Source: Novosphingobium acidiphilum DSM 19966 (lineage in GTDB: Bacteria; Pseudomonadota; Alphaproteobacteria; Sphingomonadales; Sphingomonadaceae). From it: a stretch of DNA of 64,000 bases. Position 1 is the first letter of the stretch. Each line of letters opens with the position of its first letter. Below, piece by piece: positions 9,078 to 17,506 of this stretch. The position numbers were made by a program, and so were the translations under genes. Below the pieces are notes generated by a model. It did no database searches. It was not told the origin of the DNA and saw only the letters and a list, made by a program, of their open reading frames with translations. Where the stretch lies: NCBI RefSeq assembly GCF_000429005.1, contig NZ_AUBA01000003.1, positions 1 to 64,000 of the forward strand, in the 5' to 3' direction.

Positions 9078-9849
9078 CCATGGTTTCGCCCCCTGCCAGC
9101 GCACGCGCGGCGGGGGGCGGATCGGCCTGAAATGCGGCCACTTGCGCAGGCGTGCCAAGCGCGCCCACCGCGTCAAACGGCACATGCGCGATATGCACCG
9201 GCTGACCCGACGCGATCAGCGCATTGTACATCGGCGCGATATAGCGTTCGCCCTGTTCCATCGCCGCAGCATCGGCAAAAAAGCGCCGGTACAGATCGCA
9301 ATACAGCGCGGCCGAGGCAAACCAGTAAAATCCGATCGTGGCATGGGGCGCGATGCGCTGTTTTTCGCGCAGTTCGACAATCCGGCCATGTTCGTCCACC
9401 CGCGCAAACGACCAGCCATCGCCGGGCGCGTCGCAACAGGGCACCCAGCCGGCTGCATCGGCGGGAATGGCATCGGGCCTCAGCGCGCCCGGGGCGATGA
9501 AGGTGTCGATATTGAACACCGCAAACGGCAGATGCTGTGGCGCGGTCTGCGCCAGATGCAGAGCGGTCGTGGCCTGGCCGTCGGTCGGCTGGTCCAGTTC
9601 GATGATCGCATCGACCCGCAACTGGCGCACGTGCGCGCGCGCCGCGATGAATTCGCGCGCGCCTTCGCCGCTGCGCGCGGCCAGCCGCAACGACCACCCG
9701 GCATCCAGAAACCCGGCCAGACCCGCCATCGACCAATCGAACAGCGGGCGATCAAGTGCCGGCAATTCGTATTTGGGGCGGGTATGTCCGGCCTGCGCAA
9801 AGCGGCGGCCAAACCCGGCCATCGTGATGGCTAGTGTGCCGGTGGTCAT
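9061..9849 (-). CDS. Sugar-nucleotide-type nucleotidyltransferase
   Basis: A 262-residue protein with the N-terminal signature ITMAGFGRRF and then RPKYE (K26), a variant of the NTP-transferase motif (GxGxR then PK) that binds NTP and sugar- or alcohol-phosphate. A metal-site-like FNIDTFI lies near residue 115. It would activate a phosphorylated precursor to a nucleotide-linked donor in the cytoplasm. It is the last gene of the minus-strand glycan operon, overlapping the HAD gene by 4 bases (ATGA). With the kinase and HAD protein upstream it forms a kinase/phosphatase/nucleotidyltransferase branch. The donor could be a sugar or a choline-like group; the sequence does not decide. Confidence 0.75.
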   Translation of the reverse strand: MTTGTLAITMAGFGRRFAQAGHTRPKYELPALDRPLFDWSMAGLAGFLDAGWSLRLAARSGEGAREFIAARAHVRQLRVDAIIELDQPTDGQATTALHLAQTAPQHLPFAVFNIDTFIAPGALRPDAIPADAAGWVPCCDAPGDGWSFARVDEHGRIVELREKQRIAPHATIGFYWFASAALYCDLYRRFFADAAAMEQGERYIAPMYNALIASGQPVHIAHVPFDAVGALGTPAQVAAFQADPPPAARALAGGETMVSTRP

Positions 9850-10241
9850 GAAATACAGTCCGCAGCGCAGCGTTCGGCCAGTTGTTCAAGCGACAGGGTC
9901 AGAAATTCGCGCGGGCGCACCGCCCGATCATCGACATAGAACCCGTCGTGCCCGGGCCATGGCTTGGCCAGGCGCACTTCGTGATAGGGGATGGCGTTGC
10001 GATCCAGCCATTCGACCATTGGCGGCAGGACATGGGTCAGGATCGCGGCTTCATCCCCGTTGTGCGTGCGCATCCCGCGCGATGAAAACAGCACGATGTG
10101 CCAGCCCTGATCGGCAAGCTGGGCCAGCCGCGCCTTCATCGCCGGATCAGCGGGCAGATCGCCATACGCTGTGCCTTCGGGTTTGGCCGGGCACAGCGTG
10201 CCGTCGACATCGACCACCAGCACCTTTTCGCTGCGGATCAT
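9846..10241 (-). CDS. HAD-superfamily phosphatase, capsule/glycan type
   Basis: A small HAD hydrolase of 131 residues. Motif I is VVDVDGTL with nucleophile D11 and acid D13. Motif II is FSSRGMR (Ser/Thr-type), and a late acidic motif YVDDRAVRP matches motif IV. Capsular-biosynthesis HADs of this size often carry DGTL plus VDDR. It probably dephosphorylates a sugar or nucleotide intermediate. The start at 10241 overlaps the kinase stop by 4 bases, which argues for translational coupling. The longer in-frame start at 10274 has no support. Confidence 0.8.
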   Translation of the reverse strand: MIRSEKVLVVDVDGTLCPAKPEGTAYGDLPADPAMKARLAQLADQGWHIVLFSSRGMRTHNGDEAAILTHVLPPMVEWLDRNAIPYHEVRLAKPWPGHDGFYVDDRAVRPREFLTLSLEQLAERCAADCIS

Positions 10242-11695
10242 GCGCTGTGTTCCAGTTCGTCGATGATCGCGCATGCGGTCAGGCAGAACGCCGGCAGCTT
10301 GCGCGGATTGTCGCGGTGCAGCGGCAACATCGACAGGAACAGCGACAGTTCATAGGCGCGCACCACCCGCGCCGAGGTGCCGGACTGTGCCAGCGCATGC
10401 AGGAATGCAGCCTGCGCCCATTCGGGCGGACCGCCGCGTTCCAGTTTCAGCGACAGGCCCAGGCCGGTGTCGAGCTGGCATTCGAACAGGCCGTTGTTGA
10501 TGAAATCATACCCGCCCAGGATCGAATGGCTGAACTTGGCCAGGTCGTACAACGGGTGCATCCAGGCCGCATCCAGTGTTTGCGCGCCGCGCGGATCGAT
10601 CAGGCGGAACAGGCCGATATCGCGGTGGAACAGGATATTGGACAAACACGGATCGCCATGGCCGATGGCCAGCGTGTCCGAAGTGTCATCCGCGATGGCC
10701 GCTTCGATCAGCGCGGTGGCGCGGTGCCGCATCGCGGTCAGCCCGCCATGCGGACCGCCCGCGGTCATCAGCGCATCGACGCGCAGGCCCTGTTCGGTCG
10801 CGGCAAACATATCGAGCCGGGCGTGCATCTTGTCCAGGATTTCGGTCCGCGCGGCTTCGCGCGCCACCGATCGGCCCACGGTATTGTGCCCGCGCGCGGC
10901 AACAAACGCGAAAAACGCCTCGAGCAGCGTGCCAAAGCTGGCTTCGTCAAAGGCGTGGTGCACCATCTGGATCGCGGCATCGGGCACCGACAGCTTTTCC
11001 ATGGCATAGGACGCGCTGTCGGCCGTTTCGGCGTAATCGAACGTGGGCAGCAGAAACCGCTTCATCGGTTCCGGCACCACGTGGAAATAGCGGTATTCGC
11101 CGCGCATCTTGGCAATGTCGGCCGAGGTTTTGCGCATCACGCCGCTGGCTTGCGCCATCTGGTTGAAATGGCGCGTTTCGGTGGCCCCGGTCATGTATCC
11201 CAGGAATGCATCGACATTGCGCAGATCGATCAGGCCCATGTCGTTGCCGACATGCATCGCATGCGCGGACAGACCGGAAAAGAAACTGCGCCGTTCGCCC
11301 GGATCGGTGATCCGCAGCAGGCTGAGCGCGTCTTCGCGCGACAGCAGTGCTGCCGCCTCGTCATCGAAGCGCCCGCCAAAGATGGTGCGGTCAAGCGCAT
11401 AGGGCAGCTTTTGCAGCGTGCGCGCAAAGATATCCAGCTTGCCCGGCACCAGGCTGCTGGGCAGGCGGAATATGCGATCGTCGGGCGAACTGCGTTCCAG
11501 CATGTCGATCCCGGCGGCGCGGCTGGCCGCGTCGGACATGCGCACAAACCGGCGGCCTTCGTCCATCAGCGCGATCTGTTCGATGATTTCGGCCAGTCGC
11601 CGCCGCTGGCGCAGCAGATCGGCAAAACGTTCGACCCCGATGATCTGGCGGATGGCCACCGGGGCGGGGCTGGTATCGTCATAGAGGATCAGCAT
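10238..11695 (-). CDS. APH/choline-kinase-fold phosphotransferase in a glycan operon
   Basis: A 485-residue protein whose C-terminal part carries the aminoglycoside-phosphotransferase/choline-kinase catalytic loop HGDPCLSN (H346, D348, N353) followed by the metal-binding LIDPRG (D367). It probably phosphorylates a hydroxyl on a sugar or small alcohol. The N-terminal 250 residues show no motif I recognise and are longer than usual for APH proteins. It sits between a flippase-like membrane protein (5-base gap) and the HAD gene (4-base overlap), so it is likely a dedicated step of the surface-glycan pathway and not antibiotic resistance. The start at 11695 is the first one compatible with the preceding gene. 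Confidence 0.78.
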   Translation of the reverse strand: MLILYDDTSPAPVAIRQIIGVERFADLLRQRRRLAEIIEQIALMDEGRRFVRMSDAASRAAGIDMLERSSPDDRIFRLPSSLVPGKLDIFARTLQKLPYALDRTIFGGRFDDEAAALLSREDALSLLRITDPGERRSFFSGLSAHAMHVGNDMGLIDLRNVDAFLGYMTGATETRHFNQMAQASGVMRKTSADIAKMRGEYRYFHVVPEPMKRFLLPTFDYAETADSASYAMEKLSVPDAAIQMVHHAFDEASFGTLLEAFFAFVAARGHNTVGRSVAREAARTEILDKMHARLDMFAATEQGLRVDALMTAGGPHGGLTAMRHRATALIEAAIADDTSDTLAIGHGDPCLSNILFHRDIGLFRLIDPRGAQTLDAAWMHPLYDLAKFSHSILGGYDFINNGLFECQLDTGLGLSLKLERGGPPEWAQAAFLHALAQSGTSARVVRAYELSLFLSMLPLHRDNPRKLPAFCLTACAIIDELEHSA

Positions 11696-11700
11696 GGCGG

Positions 11701-12660
11701 TCACGCCTCTCGTGCGGCAAAGGCGGCAGGCGCGCCATTGTCGCGGCGCATGGCAAGCCGGCGCGATGGTGTGCGGCTGTCGAGATAGGGCAGCGCCACC
11801 AGCAGCCAGCTGATCAGCAGCGGAACAAGGAACGCCAGCGTCAGCAGCGCGACTTCGGGGTCGACCGGCTGGTTGAACACGATCATCCGCCAGCTGTCGT
11901 TGGTGCGGCGCAACAGCAGGTTGATCGTGCTCAGCGCGCCCGGTGCGGTGCCGGTCAGGCGCAGCGCCGTGGCGGCGGCGGCCAGTTCCAGCGCGGCGAT
12001 GCACAGGCTGGACAGCACCAGGAACGGCGCGGTGGTGACAATCGTGGTCCGCCCGCGGATCAGCAGGCGGCGCACGGTATCGGTCACGTGCAGCACGCGC
12101 GCCGCATGCGCGTGGTAATGGTGGGCAAAGACATGGCGCTGCACCAGTTCAAGCACGATCGGCAGGCCCAGGAACGTGGCGCAGATGACCAGCAATGCCG
12201 CCCCCAGCATCACCGCCAGCAGCGCATTGCCGCCGATGCCGCCTGCATGCAGCACCAGGATCAGCCCCAGCAGCAAAACCGCATCCATCGTGCGATCGAT
12301 CAGCAGCGTCATCACCGCGCGCGGCCAGGACCCGCCCGCGACCGACAGTTCGTTGACCCGCACCAGTTCATCCAGCTTCAGCGGCATGATCAACGACCAG
12401 GGTGCTACAAACAGATGCAGCATGATCGCTTTGCGCAACGTCAGGTCGAGCAGCGGCACCGCGATCACCGCCAGCCGCACCGCGCGCAAGCCATGCGATG
12501 CGAGATAAAGGCCGCCACCGGTCAGCAGCAGCAGGCACAGACTGGATGCGGGCAGCACGCCGATCGCGCTACGGATGCCGATCGCGGTGCGCGCGGCCAT
12601 GACCACAAAGGCAAGCCCGGTGGCCAGCGCGATGCCGCGCCGCTGCGGCGGGCAGGTCAT
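11701..12660 (-). CDS. Lysylphosphatidylglycerol-synthase-TM/AglD-like flippase-domain membrane protein
   Basis: A 319-residue polytopic inner-membrane protein with about seven or eight hydrophobic segments. The pattern (PLKLDELVRV after early helices, then ALTLLIDRTMD-like helix with conserved Arg) resembles the UPF0104/AglD-like family, whose members are linked to lipid-linked glycan flipping or transfer. It overlaps the GT2 gene by 4 bases and is followed by the kinase. Role inferred: movement or transfer of a polyprenyl-linked glycan. No catalytic residue can be assigned. Confidence 0.68.
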   Translation of the reverse strand: MTCPPQRRGIALATGLAFVVMAARTAIGIRSAIGVLPASSLCLLLLTGGGLYLASHGLRAVRLAVIAVPLLDLTLRKAIMLHLFVAPWSLIMPLKLDELVRVNELSVAGGSWPRAVMTLLIDRTMDAVLLLGLILVLHAGGIGGNALLAVMLGAALLVICATFLGLPIVLELVQRHVFAHHYHAHAARVLHVTDTVRRLLIRGRTTIVTTAPFLVLSSLCIAALELAAAATALRLTGTAPGALSTINLLLRRTNDSWRMIVFNQPVDPEVALLTLAFLVPLLISWLLVALPYLDSRTPSRRLAMRRDNGAPAAFAAREA

Positions 12661-13508
12661 GCCGCGGCCTCGGCCATCGCACTGTGCCAGACCAGCGTGG
12701 CGGGATAGGCATCGCGCACCACGCTGCGGTGTTCGCCTGCGAAAAAGGCGCGTGGCGAACCCACCCGCCCGGCCAGCAGGCGCAGCATGCGCTGGCCCTG
12801 GCTGGTCAGCTTTGCATTCGACACCTGATCGTCTTCGCGCCAGGTGATCGGAAAAAAGCGCAGCGTGCGCCGGTGATGGACCAGCCCCAGAATCAGGTAA
12901 TAATTGAACGTCAGATCGTCGGCATAGCGCAAGTGCCAGTCATCATCGAAGATCGCGGTGCGAAACAGGTTCAGCCCCGAACCCAGATCGTACAGCCGCC
13001 GTCCGGCGACCGCGGAAAACACCAGATTGAACACCCGGTTGGCCACCGTGCGCAGCAGCGAATAGCCCTGAAGCCGCGCGCCCGGCTGAAACCGCGCGCC
13101 CAGCAGGGCATCGACCAGCACATGTTCGCCGGCCACCAGCAGCGGCACGATATCGGCCAACGATCCCTGATCATCGCCGTGCAGCACGATCACGTGGTCG
13201 AACCCGTGATCGCGGGCAAAGCCGAACGCCACTTTGTGCGATCCGCCCAGGCCGTAATTGTCGTTGTTCTGCAACAGCCAGGCTTCGGGCAAGGCCGCCG
13301 TTGCCAGCGCGGTGCGGGCGGCCACAAGCGTATCGTCGCGCGACCGGTTGTCGATCAGCAGCACCGCAAGATCCACGCCCGCGGCACAGGCCTTTTCACA
13401 TTGGCTGACGACCCGGCCGATCTGCCTTGCGCAATTGTACATCGGCACAAAGATCAGGATCCTGATCTTTGCCGTTGGGCACGGGCTGGGGGAGGGTGCG
13501 GTGGCCAT
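12657..13508 (-). CDS. GT2 glycosyltransferase, polyprenyl-phosphate-sugar synthase type
   Basis: A 283-residue GT-A enzyme. It starts with ILIFVPMYNC, has LLIDNRSRDDT near 51-60 and the metal-binding HGDDQ (D112, D113), and later RLYDLGSGLNLFR, which is typical of DPM1/GtrB-like enzymes. It would transfer a sugar from a nucleotide donor to undecaprenyl phosphate at the cytoplasmic face. No C-terminal membrane pair is obvious, as in the shorter DPM1 type. The ATG at 13508 is needed to keep the first beta strand, so its first 113 bases overlap the GtrA gene in another frame. GtrA and two GtrC-like membrane proteins next to it fit a Gtr glycosylation set. Confidence 0.85.
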   Translation of the reverse strand: MATAPSPSPCPTAKIRILIFVPMYNCARQIGRVVSQCEKACAAGVDLAVLLIDNRSRDDTLVAARTALATAALPEAWLLQNNDNYGLGGSHKVAFGFARDHGFDHVIVLHGDDQGSLADIVPLLVAGEHVLVDALLGARFQPGARLQGYSLLRTVANRVFNLVFSAVAGRRLYDLGSGLNLFRTAIFDDDWHLRYADDLTFNYYLILGLVHHRRTLRFFPITWREDDQVSNAKLTSQGQRMLRLLAGRVGSPRAFFAGEHRSVVRDAYPATLVWHSAMAEAAA

Positions 13509-13965
13509 TGATAAGGGTCATCGCGCAAAAGTTTAAAAGGATAGTTAACGGAGTTACAACAATCTTGGCACTTGTACTGATCGCCAGGTTAACCGGCACC
13601 TGCACCGGCAATAGGGCCAATCCCGCCACCAGCAGCGACGCCATGGCAGAAGTGTGCAGCAGCCCGCCCACCGCATCGATCAGGACCGAAGCGAACAGCA
13701 CGGCAACCATGCTCCACATCGCATAAAGCCCGGTTGCCACGGGCAGCGACGCCCGGCTGTCGCGAAACACCGCCAGCTGTGATCCGACAAACACCGTGCC
13801 CATGCCCACCGCCGCGCCTGCCAGATTGGCCGCGAACAACCGCACGTGCAGCTGCGCAAGCGTGGTGTAGGTCGCAAAATCAAGCAGGAAGCCTGTGCCC
13901 GACAGCACGGCAAACGCGCCGAACCGCTGGCGAAAATGTTCGATCCAGGCGCGCACGTTCAACAC
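13396..13965 (-). CDS. GtrA-family membrane protein
   Basis: A small membrane protein with four hydrophobic segments matching GtrA (FAVLSGTGFLLDFATYTTLAQL, then NLAGAAVGMGTVFVGSQLAVF, and two more). GtrA proteins help flip polyprenyl-phosphate-linked sugars for GtrB/GtrC modification systems. No ATG is near; a GTG at 13965 (or TTG 13962 / GTG 13956) just overlaps the stop of the upstream gene, which is the usual coupled arrangement. GtrA proteins are normally 120-160 residues. This one has about 189 because about 38 hydrophilic residues are read in an alternative frame inside the start of the GT2 gene. That tail may be without function. Confidence 0.75.
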   Translation of the reverse strand: MLNVRAWIEHFRQRFGAFAVLSGTGFLLDFATYTTLAQLHVRLFAANLAGAAVGMGTVFVGSQLAVFRDSRASLPVATGLYAMWSMVAVLFASVLIDAVGGLLHTSAMASLLVAGLALLPVQVPVNLAISTSAKIVVTPLTILLNFCAMTLINGHRTLPQPVPNGKDQDPDLCADVQLRKADRPGRQPM

Positions 13966-15596
13966 AGCGATCGCACCGCGCACGACTTGCGCGCCCACAG
14001 GTCCCAGTACGCGCTGTGCGCGACAGGGTAAAAGTCGCGCTGCACTTGCGCGCCATAGCTGGCCCACATCACCGTCGTGGGATCATCGGGTATCCGGTCG
14101 TGCGGGATCACCAGGAAATCGACCGGACCCAGCAACAGCGCCGGATCGGGGCGATGCGCGGGGTTGAACGTGCGCACCGGGTCCCACCACGCCACTTCGT
14201 GCCGCACCGGCGGCAGATCAAGCAACAGGGGGAACGGGTTGGACCAGGTAAACGGCAGCACCACGGCATCGTGCCGGCCATGCAGGTGCGGCCGCAGCAG
14301 GCGTACCGCTTCGTCCCAACTGGCCAGGATCTGCAGATCGGTCACCGGAATCGGATTGCCGGGGGGCACTTTGGCCGCGGTATAGACCGTGCCGATGCGC
14401 AAATCGGGTACATGCGTCTGGGCCAGCCAGCGCGTGGCAGGCCCTGCATCCACCGGCGCCACCACAGTCTGGCGCACCGCGGCCAGATCGGCGGTCATCG
14501 GGGCCACGAATCCGATCGCCACCGCGATCAGTCCCAGCGCCTCGGGGAACCGGAACGGGGCAGGTTCGTGGGTGCGCGTCACCAGCCAGCCGATCAGCAG
14601 GCCCACAGCCAGCAGCGGGTTTTCCGGTTCCGGATGGTTTTGCAGGCTGATCGCGATGCCGGCTGCCGCGGTCAACAGCCCTGCCCACAGGCCAGCACCA
14701 AATGGATTGAGCAGCCGCTGCGTCCGTGCGCCCGCAATCAGCGCCAGCAGGACCGCGAACACCAGGCCCGGCATCCCCTGGCGCAACAGGAATTGCGCGG
14801 CATCGGGGCGGGCGGCATCGGGCAGCACCACGACAGCGGTGTGCATATCGGCAAAATAGCCGGGCAAGTCGCCTGTCAGCAGGCCCGCGCCAAGGATCGT
14901 GCCCAGCGCCACCAGCCCTGCCACCATGGCAAAGCGCCAGCCCGCAAAGCCGCGCGCCGTGATCAGCGACAGCCCCAGAAATCCGATCCCGGCGGCCGCA
15001 TACGTCACCTTGATGTAAAAGCATGCCGCAATCAGCACTCCGGCGATCACGCCGTCGATCGCTTCGCGGCGCCGCCCCGGCGCGGGCAGCATCGCCGCCA
15101 GCGCGATGACACCGATCAGCGCCCAGCAATACCGGTTGTAGCTGGCATTGTTCGACACGTGCGCAAAGCTTTCGCCGATCTGGCGCGGCGACAGCGCGAC
15201 CAGCCCGATATAGACCGCGCACAGCCCGGCCAGCCAGCGCGGCATCCGTCCCAGGCACACGGCCAGCGCGGCGCACGCCGCTGCCAGCGCCACGATCAGA
15301 TTGGCGGCCACCATCGCGCGCGCCGAAATCGGCATGATCAGGCCCGGCATTGCGTTGATGACGTACCACGCGCTGCCCACCGGGGTCTGAAAATCGCGAT
15401 GCGGCCATTGTCCGGCGCGCAAGTGCAGCACCCCTTCCATCGGGATGAACAGATCCTGCGACCACTGGCTGAAAAACACCCCGCCCGGTGCCATCAGCAC
15501 GCCGGCAATGCCCAGCAATACCGCCACGACCAGCGCCACCAGCGCCCGGTCAGGCCAGCGCGATGGGTGCAGAGCATCGGAGTGAGCAGAATTCAT
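13959..15596 (-). CDS. GtrC-like/PMT-like membrane glycosyltransferase, copy B
   Basis: A 545-residue integral membrane protein with about ten hydrophobic segments and a C-terminal soluble part. The first periplasmic loop has GGVFFSQWSQDLFIPMEG and HLRAGQWPHRDFQTPVGS, whose acidic and His residues resemble the first-loop catalytic site of GT-C enzymes. The C-terminal domain carries VRHEVAWWD and ends WDLWARKSC. I infer transfer of a polyprenyl-linked sugar to a surface glycan at the periplasmic face. It is a clear tandem paralogue of the next gene at 15671-17317 and is translationally coupled to GtrA. I do not recognise a named family. The ATG at 15596 is preferred over 15626. Confidence 0.7.
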   Translation of the reverse strand: MNSAHSDALHPSRWPDRALVALVVAVLLGIAGVLMAPGGVFFSQWSQDLFIPMEGVLHLRAGQWPHRDFQTPVGSAWYVINAMPGLIMPISARAMVAANLIVALAAACAALAVCLGRMPRWLAGLCAVYIGLVALSPRQIGESFAHVSNNASYNRYCWALIGVIALAAMLPAPGRRREAIDGVIAGVLIAACFYIKVTYAAAGIGFLGLSLITARGFAGWRFAMVAGLVALGTILGAGLLTGDLPGYFADMHTAVVVLPDAARPDAAQFLLRQGMPGLVFAVLLALIAGARTQRLLNPFGAGLWAGLLTAAAGIAISLQNHPEPENPLLAVGLLIGWLVTRTHEPAPFRFPEALGLIAVAIGFVAPMTADLAAVRQTVVAPVDAGPATRWLAQTHVPDLRIGTVYTAAKVPPGNPIPVTDLQILASWDEAVRLLRPHLHGRHDAVVLPFTWSNPFPLLLDLPPVRHEVAWWDPVRTFNPAHRPDPALLLGPVDFLVIPHDRIPDDPTTVMWASYGAQVQRDFYPVAHSAYWDLWARKSCAVRSLC

Positions 15597-15670
15597 GGGG
15601 TGGTGCCATTCTCGGGGTGGAGGCACAGCCCTACAGGCCTTGTCGTAAATTTGGCGTTATGCATCGGCCA

Positions 15671-17317
15671 TCAGCAAAACCGGCGGATGGCGCAGTCCTT
15701 GCGCGCCCACAGGTCCCAATGGGGGGCATGGTCGACCACGCGGAAATCACGCGTTACTGTAGAGCCATAGGCATCCCACATCGCCTCGCCCGTCCTCGGG
15801 TTGGCATAATCGCGCGATACCAGCACGAAATCCACAGGCCCAAGCAACAGACGCGGATCGGGTTTGCGCCTGTCGTTGAACGTGCGGGTGACGTCCCACC
15901 AAGCCACTTCGTGCCGCACCGGCGGCAGGCCCAGCATCATCGGAAAGGGGTTGTCCCAGATGAACGGCAGCACGATCGCATCGTGGCGCGTGCCCAGATG
16001 CGGGCGCAGCATTGCCATCGCTTCGTCCCAGCGCGTCAGGATCTGCGCATCGCTTTGCGGGATTTCGGCGCGAAGCGGCAGGTCGGGTCCGGTAAAGCCG
16101 CTGCCGATACGCAGATCGGTGATCTGCGTTTGCGCCATCCAGCGCGTCGATGCGCCGGTATCGATTGGCGCAACCATCGTCCAGCCCACCGCCAGCAGGT
16201 CGACCGACAGCGACAGCACCAGCGCCGCGCCGATGGCAAACAGGCCAGGCCGGGCGCCAAACCGCCATGGTCCGTCCGATCGCGCACGGGTTGCGATCCA
16301 CGCAATCAGCAGCGCCAGCGGCAGCAGCGGATTTTCCGGTTCCGGATGGTTCTGGATGCCGATCACGATCCCCGCGAGCGCCGTCAGCAATCCTGCCCAC
16401 AACCCTGGACTGGCAAGGGTGGTCGCGCGGTCGGGCCGTGCCCCTGCCACCACCGCCACCAGCACGACCAGCATCAGGCTGGGCAGCGCATGGATCAGCA
16501 GCAGCGAACTTTCAAACAGGCGGCTGCTGTCGGGCAGTACGCTGACCGCCGTGCGCATATCGGCCAGGTATCCGGGCAGATCGCCGGTCACCAGGCCCGC
16601 CACCGCGATCACCACCCCCGCGACCGCGCCGGCCACCCCGGCAAAGCGCCAGCCCGCAAACCCGCGCGCGGTGATCAGCGCCAGCCCCAGAAAGCCGATG
16701 CCCGCTGCTGCATAGGTGATCTTGATATAGAAACACGCCGCGATCAGCAGCCCGGCAACCGCACCATCGATCGCTGCGCGGCGGCGCCCGGGCGCGGGCA
16801 GCAGTGCTGCCAGCGCGATTACGCCGATCAACGCCCAGCAATGGCGGTTGTAACTGGCGTTGTTGGATATATGCGAGATGCCTTCGCCAATCTGACGCGG
16901 CGACAGCGCGACCATTCCCGCATGGAATGCGCACAGCATGGCGAGCGCGCGCGGCATTTTGCCAACACACACGATCAGCGCCGCGCCGCCTGCAACCAGC
17001 GCGACCAGCAGATTGGCCCCGACCAGCAGGCGCGCCGACAGCGGCACGATCTGCGCCAGCAGCGCATGGATCAGGTACCACAGGCTGCCCACCGGGGTGA
17101 CGAAATCGCGGTGCGGCCATTGGCCCGCGCGGATATGCAGCACGCCTTCCAGCGGGATGAACACATCGGGCACCCACTGGCTGAAATAGACCCCGCCGCG
17201 CACCACCAGCGCGCCGGCGACCGCCACCAGCGCCAGCAGGGTGCCGCCGCCGGCGCCGATGTCGCCAAGCGCCGGGTGCCAGGCCTTGGCCGGGCGGGTT
17301 GCCAGGGGTTTGTGCAT
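15671..17317 (-). CDS. GtrC-like/PMT-like membrane glycosyltransferase, copy A
   Basis: A 548-residue membrane protein, paralogous to the following gene along its whole length. Shared blocks include FSQWVPDVFIPLEGVLHIRA, GQWPHRDFVTPVGS, LSPRQIGEGISHISNNASYN, LITARGFAGWRFA, QNHPEPENPLL, VRHEVAWWD and a WDLWARKDC end. Presumed periplasmic GT-C-like transferase acting on polyprenyl-linked sugar donors. It heads the minus-strand glycan operon, 74 bases upstream of copy B. The divergent MFS gene starts 189 bases away, and the promoter should lie between. ATG at 17317 chosen because hydrophobic sequence follows soon after; no strong ribosome site is visible. Confidence 0.7.
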   Translation of the reverse strand: MHKPLATRPAKAWHPALGDIGAGGGTLLALVAVAGALVVRGGVYFSQWVPDVFIPLEGVLHIRAGQWPHRDFVTPVGSLWYLIHALLAQIVPLSARLLVGANLLVALVAGGAALIVCVGKMPRALAMLCAFHAGMVALSPRQIGEGISHISNNASYNRHCWALIGVIALAALLPAPGRRRAAIDGAVAGLLIAACFYIKITYAAAGIGFLGLALITARGFAGWRFAGVAGAVAGVVIAVAGLVTGDLPGYLADMRTAVSVLPDSSRLFESSLLLIHALPSLMLVVLVAVVAGARPDRATTLASPGLWAGLLTALAGIVIGIQNHPEPENPLLPLALLIAWIATRARSDGPWRFGARPGLFAIGAALVLSLSVDLLAVGWTMVAPIDTGASTRWMAQTQITDLRIGSGFTGPDLPLRAEIPQSDAQILTRWDEAMAMLRPHLGTRHDAIVLPFIWDNPFPMMLGLPPVRHEVAWWDVTRTFNDRRKPDPRLLLGPVDFVLVSRDYANPRTGEAMWDAYGSTVTRDFRVVDHAPHWDLWARKDCAIRRFC

Positions 17318-17506
17318 AAGCCGTGTCGGGGTATTCGGCGCGTCCCGGGGCGTCAATGGCCGGGCTGCGACGATCCAACGAAGGTGGGTATCACGGCCTT
17401 CGCAAATCGGGGTTTTTGGTCTAGGCGCGGGCCGTGTTTGGGGATCGCAAGTGTACAAGGCGGCGCGACTTTGCCGCCTGAGCGCCCGTCGAAGGAGTTT
17501 GCCCGG

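Noticed and set aside
10238..11695. Antibiotic-resistance (aminoglycoside) phosphotransferase
   Set aside because: Only the fold motifs are shared. The gene is embedded and coupled in a glycan operon and is far longer than resistance enzymes.
9338..11788. An 816-codon plus-strand frame across the kinase/HAD/nucleotidyltransferase genes
   Set aside because: Antisense to three genes with recognised motifs and 4-base coupled overlaps; composition is that of a shadow frame.
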